Shown: one piece after another, positions 37,391 through 46,893 of the stretch
How the letters are laid out: each line of letters begins with the position of its first letter
Numbering within the stretch: position 1 is the stretch's first letter
NCBI RefSeq assembly: GCF_900167365.1
Contig: NZ_FUXL01000008.1
Coordinates: forward strand, 153,475-217,474
Length of the DNA: 64,000 nt
Source: Consotaella salsifontis
Lineage (GTDB): Bacteria > Pseudomonadota > Alphaproteobacteria > Rhizobiales > Rhizobiaceae
Reading direction: 5' to 3'
Made by a program: the position numbers and the translations under genes
The notes under the pieces: model-generated
The model's database searches: none
The model's input: only the letters and a program-made list of their open reading frames with translations
What the model was told of the DNA's origin: nothing

Positions 37391-38688
37391 GATGCAGCTC
37401 CGCTCGCCTCCCCTGCCCGCCGCCGCCCGCGTTTTTGCTTCGGCGCATTGGCGCGCTCGGCGCGGATGCGCTCCAGAAGCACGCTCGCCGGCTCGTCGTC
37501 CGGGTCCTGCGGCACCAACTCGCCACGGAACGCCCTGGCGAGGATGGCAGATTCCAGCCGGTCCAGCAGCTTTCGCGCCCGCGCGGCTTCGGCTTCCATG
37601 CGGTCGGCGCGGGCGAAGGCGGATTCCAATTGAGCGATTTGAGAAGCGCGGGTTTCGGAATTCGGATAGGGAAGCCGTATGCTTCTCAACGCGCTTTGGC
37701 TGAGATTTCGCATCGAAAGCTGGTTGCCGGTTGCAAGCTGTTCGATCTGCTTACGCCCTTCAGGGGAACGCAAGAACCACATCAACCACCGCTTGTCGTC
37801 GTCGTCCACATGGAGCCGCAGAACTTTGTCGCTGAGGAACAAGTTCTCGGGCGCGTGTTCTACAAGAGCGATAGCACCAACGAGCTCAATAGTGTTGGCC
37901 CGCGAAAACAGCAGGTCACCATTCCGTATCCGAGCTTTTTCGGGAGGCTGATAACCGGAGGGAAAGGTCTTCGCTTGCGTTGGATCGAAACGTCCCCAAG
38001 TGACGGCGCTGACCTTCACGACCCCCTTCTCATCCTCACGTGGCGGCCGCTCGTCACAGCGAAGGTTCTTTCCTGCCTCTATCCCGGTCAATATCCGGCC
38101 TACCGTGGTTGACGGGACGTCCGCTCTATCGAAACAATTCAGCAAAGCCCGGCGTCGGAAATTCCTCGCCAACACCGGCACCCGATCCAGCTCCGCCCTG
38201 GCGCGGGCGATGCGGGCGGTCAGCGCGTCCAGCTTCGCGACGATCCGGCGCTGTTCGGCAAGCGGGGGGAAAGTCATGGAGTGCCCCGTGAGATGCTCCC
38301 TCGACAGCCCCGGAATATCACCTCGTGCTTCCCGGATGATGATCGCTATGCGATGCTGTAGTGCACGATAGATGAAGCTTGGATCGAGACCTCCGTCCCC
38401 CTTGTACGCATAGATATCTCGTCCTATCGCGCACTCGATTCCAGGAAACAGCTTTCCTACGCCAGCGCCTTTGACGGTCACAAAGATACATCCCGCTGGC
38501 ACCAACTTCTTCGGATGCTCAGTCCACTTGTCACGCCGAACTTCGCGGCCATCCCACTGATCCGGCCCCGTGACATAGGCAGGTCCCAATCCTGCAGAAT
38601 TGACTTCGGAAGCAGATACGGATTGCCCTGAATAAAGGTCGCCTACGTCGCCCAATGTAGCCTCGGCCCACCCCCTCGGCAGCGTCAT
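37387..38688 (-). CDS. hsdS: Type I restriction-modification specificity subunit
   Basis: 433 residues from the ATG (MTLPRGWAEATLGD) that overlaps the hsdM stop by 4 bases; the longer upstream frame is antisense-like and rejected. Two target-recognition domains are followed by conserved helical spacers: PPLAEQRRIVAKLDALTARI near residue 155 and ESAFARADRMEAEAARARKL near 370, ending LDRLESAILARAFRGELVPQ. The subunit sets the bipartite DNA target shared by methylase and endonuclease. Confidence 0.93.
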   Translation of the reverse strand: MTLPRGWAEATLGDVGDLYSGQSVSASEVNSAGLGPAYVTGPDQWDGREVRRDKWTEHPKKLVPAGCIFVTVKGAGVGKLFPGIECAIGRDIYAYKGDGGLDPSFIYRALQHRIAIIIREARGDIPGLSREHLTGHSMTFPPLAEQRRIVAKLDALTARIARARAELDRVPVLARNFRRRALLNCFDRADVPSTTVGRILTGIEAGKNLRCDERPPREDEKGVVKVSAVTWGRFDPTQAKTFPSGYQPPEKARIRNGDLLFSRANTIELVGAIALVEHAPENLFLSDKVLRLHVDDDDKRWLMWFLRSPEGRKQIEQLATGNQLSMRNLSQSALRSIRLPYPNSETRASQIAQLESAFARADRMEAEAARARKLLDRLESAILARAFRGELVPQDPDDEPASVLLERIRAERANAPKQKRGRRRAGEASGAAS

Positions 38689-40169
38689 TCCGCCGCCTCC
38701 GACAGCGCGTCCGCGTCGGCCACCCCGTCGCCCAGTTCCTCCAGCAGCGCGCGGACTTCGGTCATGGCCGTCGTGAGATGTCCGTCGATGGCGGCCAGGA
38801 TGTCTTCGGGCGTCTCCAGCCCGTCCTCGGCCTCGCCGCTGGTGTCCTTCAGCCAGGTGATGTCGAGATTGTCGGCGCGGGCGGCGATCTCGTCGCGCGT
38901 GAAGCGGCGGAAGCGGCCTTCCTCGCCCTGGTCGGTGCGCGGCGCGCGGCCGTTGGGATCGTCGCCGAAGGCTGTAACGAAATCCTCGAAGTCGCTGTGC
39001 TTCAGCGGGTTGGTCTTGCCGTAGGCCGGCGCGCCGGAGCGCATGTCGTAGATCCAGACCGCTTGCGTGGCGTCCTCCAGCGGCGCCTCGTCGGTCGAGC
39101 GGGTGAAGAAGAGGACGTTGGTCTTGACGCCTTGCGCGTAAAAAATGCCGGTGGGCAGGCGCAGGATGGTGTGGAGGTCGCACCAGTTCATCAGGCGCTG
39201 GCGCAGCGCCTTGCCGCGCCCGTCGTCGAAGAGCACGTTGTCGGGCACCACCACGGCGGCGCGTCCGCCGGGTTTTAGCGCGCGGATGCAGTGTTCCACG
39301 AAGGGGAGCTGGTAGGAGGAGACGCGGTCGGTGATCGACAGGTCGTCGCGCGTCGGCGGTCCGCCGGCCGGACCGAAGGGCGGATTGGTGAGGATCAGGT
39401 TCGCGTTCTTGAAGCGGCCGCCCGAGCCCGCCGGCGACAGCGTGTCGGCGAGGTCGAGATGGTCCGGGTCGATCGAATGCAGATGCAGGTTCATCTGCAG
39501 CAGGCGGAAGGTGTCGGGCACGTTTTCGAGGCCACGCAAGGCCTGAGAGAGCTGGAAGCTCTGCTGTTTCGGCGCCAGCTCGAAATAGTTGTCGGTGCGC
39601 TGTTTCATGTAGCGGTCGGCGGCGATGAGAAAGCCGCCAGTGCCGGCGGCGGGGTCCTGGATCACCTCGCCCGGCTCAGGCCGCATCAGCTCGACCATCA
39701 CCTGGATCAGCACGCGCGGGGTAAAATACTGCCCGGCGCCGCGCTTGGTTTCCTCGGCCATCTTCTGGAGGAGGCCCTCATAGGCGTCGCCGAAGGCGTC
39801 GCGCTCGTCGGAAAACCAGTGCAGGCCGTCGATGGCGTCGATGAGCTTCTTGAGGTTCGCCGGCTCGCGCACGATGGTCGTGGCGTTCTGGAAGATGGCG
39901 ACGACGGAGCGGTCGGCGATCTTTTCCCCGTTGCCGAGGTCGATCAGCGCCTGGCGATAGCGCGTCAGCACCTCGGTCTCGGGGGCGCTCTTCAGCGCGC
40001 CCCAGCGATAGGCGGCCGGGATGCGGCTTTCGTCCTTCTGCTCCGACGCCATCTTGAGAAAGAGGAGGTAGGTGAGCTCTGTGACATATTGCTGGTAGGT
40101 CACGCCGTCCTTGCGCAAGAGCGCGCAGAGCCGCCAGAGCTTGTTCACCAGATCGGCCGAAGGGTTCAT
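38685..40169 (-). CDS. hsdM: Type I restriction-modification DNA methyltransferase
   Basis: 494 residues. Motif I is DPAAGTGGFLIA near residue 173, catalytic motif IV is LILTNPPFGP near 260, both typical of N6-adenine methylases. The N-terminal helical HsdM_N domain starts NKLWRLCALLRKDGVTYQQY. The gene starts 21 bases after the hsdR stop and overlaps hsdS. Confidence 0.95.
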   Translation of the reverse strand: MNPSADLVNKLWRLCALLRKDGVTYQQYVTELTYLLFLKMASEQKDESRIPAAYRWGALKSAPETEVLTRYRQALIDLGNGEKIADRSVVAIFQNATTIVREPANLKKLIDAIDGLHWFSDERDAFGDAYEGLLQKMAEETKRGAGQYFTPRVLIQVMVELMRPEPGEVIQDPAAGTGGFLIAADRYMKQRTDNYFELAPKQQSFQLSQALRGLENVPDTFRLLQMNLHLHSIDPDHLDLADTLSPAGSGGRFKNANLILTNPPFGPAGGPPTRDDLSITDRVSSYQLPFVEHCIRALKPGGRAAVVVPDNVLFDDGRGKALRQRLMNWCDLHTILRLPTGIFYAQGVKTNVLFFTRSTDEAPLEDATQAVWIYDMRSGAPAYGKTNPLKHSDFEDFVTAFGDDPNGRAPRTDQGEEGRFRRFTRDEIAARADNLDITWLKDTSGEAEDGLETPEDILAAIDGHLTTAMTEVRALLEELGDGVADADALSEAAE

Positions 40170-40190
40170 CTCGTCTCTTTCGTCATGCGC

Positions 40191-43100
40191 TCAGGCGGCG
40201 CTCGGGCTATCCCATATCGCCGCGTTCAGATCCTTTAGGACCTCTCCTAGACCCGATTGGAACTCGCGGTCGATGACTTCGAAGCCACCGAACTGCGCAA
40301 ACAGCGGCTCGGAGAGGATTTCCGGGTCGCCCACCGGCTCAGCCTTCAGCGCGCGGCCGATGCGGGTCAGCCATTGCCTCTGCTTGGGTGTCCAGGCGCG
40401 GCTCGCGAGCAGCCGGGCGAGGCCGTTCTCGACCCGCGTTTCGTAAGGGACGAGCGGATCGCCGACGGCTGCCTGGCGCACAAAGCCGATGATGTGGGCG
40501 GCGATGTCGGCGTTGCGCGCGGCGCCATAGGCGCGGCGGAGATTGGCTTCCGAAAAGCCCTTCTCGTCGAGGAGCAGGGCGAGCTCCTTCAGCTCCTTGC
40601 GGGTCAGCTCGCGCGGGCGCTGGGTGGCGGCGACCATGGCCGGCACGGCGTTCATGTTGGCGTGCACGAAGGCCTCGAAGCTCTCGATATAGTCGGCCGG
40701 GCTCGCCTTGTTGCCGAAGTCGTCCTCGACCGAGATCAGCGCGTCCTCATGCTCAGAGATATAGATCCCGTCGCGCTTCTTCGCCGGGTTGGCGGCATCG
40801 AGGATCGCGGCGAGCTGCGGGTGCTTGCTGAAGAGCTCGACGGTGTGCGACGGAGGCGCCGCCTTCAGCCCATCGGCGAGATCGCCGAGTGGGCCGAGCA
40901 CGGCCTCCAGCGCCTCGCGCCGTTCGGCGTCGATATACTTCACCCGCTGGCGCAGCTTCACCACGATCTGGTCGCGCACGAAGGTGCGGTCCTCGTCCGT
41001 TTCGGCGCGGCCGAGATCGCCGAGGAGCGTTGCAAAGGAGAGGTTCGGATCAACGACCACCGGCCGCATGTCCGTGACCTCCTGGAGGTTGGCATAGATG
41101 TCGACGGCGTCGAAGATGCGAAAGAACTCCTTGCCGATGGCGTCGCAGCGGCGCGTCGCCCGGCCGATCATCTGGTCGTAGAGAATGCGGCTGTTGACCC
41201 GTCGCACGAAGACGAGGTTGACGATCGCCGGAACGTCGATGCCGGTGGTCAGCAGGTCCACCGTGACGACGTATTTCGGCCGGGGGTCGTTCTTGAACGC
41301 CTTGATGCGATCGAGCGGCCGATCCACCGAGCCGGTGATCTTCTCGACCAGATCGTGCGGCTGGGCCCCGTATTCGGCGGCGAGCGCGGCGCGCAATTCC
41401 TCCACCAGAATATCGGCATGGTCGTCGCGGGCGGCAAAGAGCAGCGTCTTGCCCGGCCCGTCGGGCGGGCACTCGGCCGCGATTGCCTCGGCCACTGCCC
41501 GATTGAAGGCGCGGGTGTAGACCTTCTTGTTGAACTCGGCGACCTCGAAATCGACCTGATCCTCCAGGTCGAAGAGGTCGATCTGGCCGGTGCGCGGGTC
41601 GAGGACGGTGACCTCCTCGCCCTTGTCGAAGCTGATGCCGGTCTGGCTCAAGGCGGTGGTGATGCGGCGCGGCGGCCGGTGATCGATCAGCCGGCCGTCG
41701 ATCACCGCCTGACGGTAGCTGTAGTGAAAGACGGGAGGCCCGAATATCTCGCGGGTGTGGAGCGCCGGCGTCGCCGTCAGCGCCACCTTGGTCGCGTCGA
41801 AATAGTCGAGCACCCGGCGATAGGCGGAGAGATAGTCTTCCAGGTTGCGGAAGCCGAGATCGTCCTCGCGCAGCTCGGCGTCGAGCGTGTAGCCGCGGTG
41901 CGCCTCGTCGACGATGACGAGGTCATAGGTGCCGGGCGTCGGCCGCTCCGCGTCGGGATCGCCGAAGATGCGCCGGATCATGGATTGGACGGTCGCGACC
42001 TGCACCCGGTCCGTCGCCTCCGGGAACTTCTTGGCGAGATCGGCGACGGGGAAGACCTGATCGAACTTCAGAAACCCGCTGGTGTCCGTCGTGCTCATGG
42101 CGTCGAGCGTCTGGCGCCCCAGCGCGTTGCGGTCGACCAAAAAGAGGATGCGGCGGAAGCGCTTGGTGCGAAGGAGCTCGTACATCAGCGCGATGGCGAG
42201 GCGCGTCTTGCCGGTGCCGGTGGCCATGGCCAGCAGAATGTGGTCCTGGCCGCGCGCCACCGCCGCCTCGACGGCGGCGATCGCCTCCTGCTGGTGCGGC
42301 CACAGCCCGGTGACGCCGAGCTCGCGCTCGGCGAAGCCGGCATGGGCCTCGCCCAGCTCCTGCTCCAGGCGCTCGGAAATGTCGCGCGGCGACAGCCACT
42401 CGGCCAGCGCACGCGGCGCGTTGTCGCCGCGGCGCGCGTCCCAGAACCAGGTGCCCGACTTGGTGGCGAGCTGCTTGACGTAGGGTCGGCCGTTGGTGGC
42501 GAAGACGAAGGGCACGCGGTAGCTGTCGAGCCCGTCCTGCCATGGGCCGTCGAGCGGCACCTGCTCGGCCGATAGGATGATGTCGCGGGCATAACGCCGC
42601 GCCTGGCCGAGATGGCCGGGTACGTCCTTGATCCGCCGCTTCGCCTCGATCACGCCGACACAGCGGCCATCGACGAAGAGGGCATAGTCCACCGGCCCGC
42701 CCTGTGTCGGCCATTCGGCGATCGCCATCGCCCTGCCCGCCACGGGCCTCGCGCCGCCGGCGTGGCGCAGCGCCGTGCTGTCGGCCTCCCAGCCGGCGCT
42801 CCTCAGCTGCTCGTCGATCAGGACGCGCGTCGTCGCTTCGTCGACCTCAATGCGCTCTGCGCTCTCAGCGCCCAGATGGGTAAGGACCGCCAGATCTTGC
42901 GGCGGGGCAGCCTCGGCGGCGCGTTGCGTTGCGGCGAGCGTCGCTTCGGCCGTCCGCAACGCGGCCTCCGTCTCGCTCGCATAGCTCTCCCAAAAGGCGC
43001 GTTGTTCCGCCTCCTGGCCGGCCTCTTCGGCGAGCTTGAGCCGCGCCTCCTCGGCCTCCTGGGCGGCGAGCCGCGCCTTGGCCTCGGCATCAGCGCTGGC

Positions 43101-43595
43101 GGCGACCGCCTGCCGCAGCTCGGCAAGCTCCGAGCGAAGGCTCGCCGTGGCATCCTCGGGCGGCGCCGGGGGAACGAACGGGCCGGGCTTGAAGCCGGGA
43201 TCATTCGCGTAGGTGCGGTGAAACCAGATGCCGATCGCCCAGGCAACCTTCAGCGAAGTCAGGGCATCGCCGGCCGAGCCCTTGTCCTCATGCGCGGCGG
43301 CGTTGCCTGCCCGTTTCAGGTGGTAGAAGTACTCCGCCAGCTGGCGCGGCATGACCGAGCGGGCCTGGAGCAAGCGCAGCAGCTCGTCGAAGGCGACCGA
43401 ACGCGGCGGCAGCAATGCGTGCCGGGCGGCGACCGCCTTGGTGGTGAACTCGCCGAACTGCCGCAGCTTGATGAGCGCGGCCGGCGGATCGCTCCTGAAA
43501 TAGCTCTCGGCCAGCGTCCCCAGCCTGGCGAGCTGAGGACTGTGCCCCTTCAGGAACTCGAAGTTGCTGGCACCGTCCCCCATCACCGCCCGCAC
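40191..43595 (-). CDS. hsdR: Type I restriction endonuclease subunit R with N-terminal DUF4145
   Basis: 1,134 residues. Order of domains: DUF4145 (residues 15-130, containing YFYHLKRAGNAAAHED), a coiled coil rich in Ala and Glu (150-230), the HsdR_N nuclease domain with YALFVDGRCVGVIEAKRR (the E-x-K pair near 318-320), then SF2 translocase motifs: AMATGTGKTRLAIAL near 460, LVIVDEAHRGY near 560 and QMIGRATRRCD near 810, and a C-terminal helical domain. Starts: GTG at 43595 or ATG at 43583 (MGDGASNFEF); both lie near GGGGAG. Promoter expected in the 43,600-44,290 gap. First gene of the five-gene operon. Confidence 0.95.
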   Translation of the reverse strand: MRAVMGDGASNFEFLKGHSPQLARLGTLAESYFRSDPPAALIKLRQFGEFTTKAVAARHALLPPRSVAFDELLRLLQARSVMPRQLAEYFYHLKRAGNAAAHEDKGSAGDALTSLKVAWAIGIWFHRTYANDPGFKPGPFVPPAPPEDATASLRSELAELRQAVAASADAEAKARLAAQEAEEARLKLAEEAGQEAEQRAFWESYASETEAALRTAEATLAATQRAAEAAPPQDLAVLTHLGAESAERIEVDEATTRVLIDEQLRSAGWEADSTALRHAGGARPVAGRAMAIAEWPTQGGPVDYALFVDGRCVGVIEAKRRIKDVPGHLGQARRYARDIILSAEQVPLDGPWQDGLDSYRVPFVFATNGRPYVKQLATKSGTWFWDARRGDNAPRALAEWLSPRDISERLEQELGEAHAGFAERELGVTGLWPHQQEAIAAVEAAVARGQDHILLAMATGTGKTRLAIALMYELLRTKRFRRILFLVDRNALGRQTLDAMSTTDTSGFLKFDQVFPVADLAKKFPEATDRVQVATVQSMIRRIFGDPDAERPTPGTYDLVIVDEAHRGYTLDAELREDDLGFRNLEDYLSAYRRVLDYFDATKVALTATPALHTREIFGPPVFHYSYRQAVIDGRLIDHRPPRRITTALSQTGISFDKGEEVTVLDPRTGQIDLFDLEDQVDFEVAEFNKKVYTRAFNRAVAEAIAAECPPDGPGKTLLFAARDDHADILVEELRAALAAEYGAQPHDLVEKITGSVDRPLDRIKAFKNDPRPKYVVTVDLLTTGIDVPAIVNLVFVRRVNSRILYDQMIGRATRRCDAIGKEFFRIFDAVDIYANLQEVTDMRPVVVDPNLSFATLLGDLGRAETDEDRTFVRDQIVVKLRQRVKYIDAERREALEAVLGPLGDLADGLKAAPPSHTVELFSKHPQLAAILDAANPAKKRDGIYISEHEDALISVEDDFGNKASPADYIESFEAFVHANMNAVPAMVAATQRPRELTRKELKELALLLDEKGFSEANLRRAYGAARNADIAAHIIGFVRQAAVGDPLVPYETRVENGLARLLASRAWTPKQRQWLTRIGRALKAEPVGDPEILSEPLFAQFGGFEVIDREFQSGLGEVLKDLNAAIWDSPSAA

Positions 43596-44289
43596 ATGCT
43601 CCCCAACGTTCCAGTGGTAGCACGCTGGGGTAGAGGATCAAGGCCGCGGATGTCCGGGCTAGTCTCGGCTCGCCGGGCCGCCTGTTACGACTGTGCCCGC
43701 AAATCGTCTCCGAGCGGGTTATGCCGGCGCAAGGCGGGCCGGCAGCCTATGTCAATCCGGCAGACGCTCCTGGCCGTTGCGCCGGCCAACGGCCAACGGC
43801 GTAGCAGAAGAGGACGAGGCTCTAATCGCCGCTGGATGAAGGATCGGTGGCTGGTCAGCTGATACTCGTCCGACATAAGGCTGTCCTCAAGGATGTCCTT
43901 GAGCCTTTCCGCTTATGCCGGGTGTCCGACTAAATGGGGCGCAGTGCAGCAACCCGGGATCGAGAGAGGACACGTCCTCCGTAGAAAGCAGCCCGGCGCG
44001 CCGGGCGATCGCGGATCCGCCTGCCGCGAGAGTCGCAGCCGCCGGCGGCGCTCTGCGTCGCGCTCCCCGTTACCGCCTTGCAAGGATCCGGCTCCGATGC
44101 GGCGACGCCCAAGGGGGGAAGCAGTCTTCGGAAAGAGGCGAGCCGAAACCGATGGTTTCGAACGCACGGCGGTCCGAGAGGCGAAGCTGGAGCCGGATGA
44201 AGCCGCGGCCGTCAGCTCACCGCCTCCGGCCACCGGTCGTTCGGAGCAGCAAGCGTGCTCCGGTCGGCTCCCGCCGCGTGGCAAGGGCG
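43596..44289. other. Non-coding gap at the right side of the defence region
   Basis: 694 bases without a supported gene on either strand. It contains a hairpin CTCAAGGA-TG-TCCTTGAG at 43886-43903, itself inside a looser CATAAG ... CTTATG inverted repeat (43874-43917). It must hold the hsdR promoter. It separates defence genes from the catabolic cluster and may be an old junction; no copy of the tRNA-Ser 3' end was found in it. Confidence 0.4.
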
Positions 44290-44766
44290 CTAGCCAAGGC
44301 GGCAGGCGCGCACGTCGATCTTGATCACCACCTTGCGGACGGGCTCGGCCGCCGCGGCAAAACACTGCGGCCGATGAATGTCCCATGGGAAGAACACGGC
44401 GAAGCCGCCCGCCCAGACGGTGATGTCGGTCTCCTCGGATATCTCCTCGACGAAGGCCACGTCGCGCGTCGCAAGATGATCCTCAACAATCCGGACGTCG
44501 CCGGAGCGCGGGGCCACGCCGATGACCTCGCGACCGGCGACGATATACTGGATGTCGATGTGGCGCTCGTGGAACTCTGGCCGCCGCGTCGCCTTCGGCG
44601 CGGTCGTGTAGTCCTGCACCACGGCAAACATCGCGTCGTCGATCTCGATCCGCCCCGCCGGCAGACTGGCCAGATCGTGCGTTTGCAGAAACCGCAGTCC
44701 GTCTCTGATCTTCTCCGGCAGGACGGCCTCTTCCCGTCGGAGATTGGCAAGGCGACCCAGGATCAT
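44290..44766 (-). CDS. YhcH/YjgK/YiaL family protein (DUF386)
   Basis: 158 residues of the cupin-like DUF386 family, which includes anomerases of sialic acid (NanQ) and subunit beta-like proteins of sugar operons. Conserved metal-binding residues are seen in RRPEFHERHIDIQYIVAG near residue 61 (Glu, His, His) and FPWDIHRPQCF near 128. The gene starts 61 bases after the DapA-family gene and is last in the run, so it probably helps process the same sugar acid. Start chosen at MILGRL. Confidence 0.85.
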   Translation of the reverse strand: MILGRLANLRREEAVLPEKIRDGLRFLQTHDLASLPAGRIEIDDAMFAVVQDYTTAPKATRRPEFHERHIDIQYIVAGREVIGVAPRSGDVRIVEDHLATRDVAFVEEISEETDITVWAGGFAVFFPWDIHRPQCFAAAAEPVRKVVIKIDVRACRLG

Positions 44767-44827
44767 GGCTTCACCGTATTCTGAGGGGGAAAACGTTGGA
44801 GTTCGGTGGTTCGCCACCGGGTGCCGC

Positions 44828-45736
44828 TCATGACGCCAGGATGGCGAGCGGCAGATGCTCGAGCATCGCGAACAGCTCCCCGCGGGTCGCTGGATCCAGG
44901 GGAACGTTTGGATTGCGCACCCGCGCCGTCGCGAAGACGCCGGACCTGAAAAGCACTTCCTTGTGGACGGCAACGTTGATGCCGGGCTGCGTGCCGTAGC
45001 GGAAGAATGGCAGGTAGCGGTAGAACAGTGCGCGCGCCTCCTCCCTATCGCCACCGGCATGGGCGCGCAGGATGGCGTTGACCACGTCGGGGAATTCGCA
45101 GGCGGGCATGACGCCGGTCACGCCGCGCTCCAGCTCCTCGAACATGTAGACGCCGTTCAGCCCACCGAATATCTCGGCGGCGCCGTGCAGCTGCGCCTGC
45201 AAGGCCGATATCTTCAGGGCGGTGGGCGGCGATTCGACCTTCACGTAACGGATGGCGTCGTTTTCGCTGCACAGCCGGGCGAGCAGCTTGACCGACATGG
45301 ACACGCCGCTGACGCCCGGCGCATCCTGAAGCATGATCGGGACGCTGACACGGCGGGCCAGCTCGCCGTAGAACTCCAGCAGCCGCGTCTCGTCCGGCTT
45401 GACCACGCTCGGCGGCATCACCATCAGCGCGTCCGCGCCCTCGCCGCAGGCCCACAGCGCATTTTCCACGGCGACCTCGATGCCGGCGCCGCCGGCCCCG
45501 ACCACCAGCGGAATGGCGCCCGCCGTCTGTTCACGCACTCGCTCGAGGATGGCGCGCTTTTCAGCGGCCGTGAGGGCATAGCCTTCGCTGGCGTTGCCGA
45601 ACAGCGCCAAGCCGTCGATCTTCTGCTCCAGAAGGAAGGAAACAAGCCTCGATATGCTGTCGAGATCCACCGTCCCGTCGTCGGCGAAGGCGGTTGCCAG
45701 AATCGGGACGTTTCCCTGCAAGCGAGTTCCATTCAT
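44828..45736 (-). CDS. DapA-family (DHDPS/NAL superfamily) aldolase or dehydratase
   Basis: 302 residues with the TIM-barrel DapA fold. GNASEGYALTAAEK near residue 47 is the substrate-carboxylate loop, and the Schiff-base Lys is in IRYVKVESPP near 166. The usual catalytic Tyr of the YN-P motif is absent: the strand reads PIMLQDAPGVSGV. This places it outside the true DHDPS and N-acetylneuraminate lyases. Next to a mandelate-racemase-family enzyme, it probably acts on a 2-keto-3-deoxy sugar acid. Overlaps the upstream gene by 4 bases. Confidence 0.85.
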   Translation of the reverse strand: MNGTRLQGNVPILATAFADDGTVDLDSISRLVSFLLEQKIDGLALFGNASEGYALTAAEKRAILERVREQTAGAIPLVVGAGGAGIEVAVENALWACGEGADALMVMPPSVVKPDETRLLEFYGELARRVSVPIMLQDAPGVSGVSMSVKLLARLCSENDAIRYVKVESPPTALKISALQAQLHGAAEIFGGLNGVYMFEELERGVTGVMPACEFPDVVNAILRAHAGGDREEARALFYRYLPFFRYGTQPGINVAVHKEVLFRSGVFATARVRNPNVPLDPATRGELFAMLEHLPLAILAS

Positions 45737-46893
45737 GATTTGCGTCCCAACTCTCTGATCTGGTTTTCGTCGATTTCGATCCCCAGCCCCGGTGCTCGGG
45801 GGATCTCGTAGTGGCCCTGCCGGCAGACGAGGGGGTCGCGAAGCAGGGTGTTGGCGATGTCGAAGACCGGGGGCTGGTATTCGAGCATGAACGTGTTGGG
45901 CAGCGCCGCCGCGACATGGATCGAGGCGGCGATGCACGGGCCGAGGCCGACGCTCAGGTGCGGCGCGATCGCCAGGTTGCGCGTCTCGGCCTGGAACCCG
46001 ATCCGCATGGTCTCGGTGATGCCGACGCGGCCGACGTCGGGCTGGACGATGTCGACGCCGTCGGCGTCGAGGAACGCGGCGAACTGGAAGCGCGTGCGCT
46101 CGGTCTCGCCCAGGGCGATCGGGATCGTCGTCTTCGCCCGCAGGGCGGCATGGCCGCGCACGTCCTCCGGCAACAGCGGCGCCTCCAGGAAGCCGAGACC
46201 GAGCGGCTCCAGCCGTTTCGCCAGCTCGCTGGCCTCGGCGACGCTGTAGTTCCAGTGGGCGTCGAGAAACAGCGCGACTTCCGGCCCGAGGCGCTCGCGC
46301 AGCCGGCGGATATTGTCCACGTCCTCGTCCACACCATAGCCGAGCGCCGCCTTGATGGCGTGGAATCCCTTGGCCTTCCAGTCGCTGGCGAGATCTAGGC
46401 GCTCGTCCAAGGTGGGCAGTGGCAGCCCCGAGACATAGGCCGGCTGCCGCGACCGGTAGGCGCCGCCGAGCAGCGCCGCGACCGGCAGCCCGGCAGCCTT
46501 GCCCTTGAGGTCCCACAGGGCGATGTCGCACGCCGCCAATGCATCGAGCATGAAGCCCGTGACATGGCCGCGATCACGCATCGCATCGTACATGCGCGAC
46601 CACAGGACATTGCTGTCGAACGGCGAGGCACCGATCAGCAGCGGGGCCAGCAACTCCTCGATCAGAATGGCAGGAACTTGCGGAACGACGGGCGCCAGCG
46701 CCTCGCCCCAGCCGTGCAGACCGGTGTCGGTCGTCACCTTGACCAGGCAGGTCTCCATCTTGCGCGAATAGACGCAGCGATATTCGTCGCGATAGTAGTA
46801 GTCGGGCACGCCGGTTTCGCCACCATCGCCGCCGAGATAGATCTGCTTCGGCGCGATCTTGAGCGGAAAGCATTCCACGGCGTCAATTTTCAT
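45733..46893 (-). CDS. Mandelate racemase/muconate lactonizing enzyme family protein
   Basis: 386 residues of the enolase superfamily, probably a sugar-acid dehydratase or a lactone cycloisomerase. Metal ligands are Asp in FLDAHWNYS, Glu in FLEAPLLPED and Glu in ALGETERTR; the His-Asp dyad is in VQPDVGRVG and IAPHLSVG. The K-x-K motif reads KAA, with only one Lys. Substrate cannot be named from sequence. Overlaps both the DapA-family gene (4 bases) and the TRAP permease gene (11 bases). Confidence 0.85.
   Translation of the reverse strand: MKIDAVECFPLKIAPKQIYLGGDGGETGVPDYYYRDEYRCVYSRKMETCLVKVTTDTGLHGWGEALAPVVPQVPAILIEELLAPLLIGASPFDSNVLWSRMYDAMRDRGHVTGFMLDALAACDIALWDLKGKAAGLPVAALLGGAYRSRQPAYVSGLPLPTLDERLDLASDWKAKGFHAIKAALGYGVDEDVDNIRRLRERLGPEVALFLDAHWNYSVAEASELAKRLEPLGLGFLEAPLLPEDVRGHAALRAKTTIPIALGETERTRFQFAAFLDADGVDIVQPDVGRVGITETMRIGFQAETRNLAIAPHLSVGLGPCIAASIHVAAALPNTFMLEYQPPVFDIANTLLRDPLVCRQGHYEIPRAPGLGIEIDENQIRELGRKS

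Noticed and set aside
35669..37633. 654-codon open frame on the + strand
   Set aside because: Antisense to the nuclease and M15-like genes of the hsd operon; no domain and no ribosome-binding site of note.
38689..39183. Upstream extension of hsdS (165 codons)
   Set aside because: It overlaps hsdM in another frame, has biased composition and no target-recognition homology; the ATG at 38688 overlapping the hsdM stop is the natural start.
40257..42575. 772-codon open frame on the + strand
   Set aside because: Antisense shadow of hsdR, which has complete helicase and nuclease motifs.
17168..44289. A second copy of the tRNA-Ser 3' end as right attachment site
   Set aside because: No convincing repeat of the T arm and acceptor sequence was seen by eye; an exact search would be needed.
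45737..46531. Upstream extension of the DapA-family gene
   Set aside because: It reads through the mandelate-racemase-family gene in a different frame; homology starts at the ATG at 45736.
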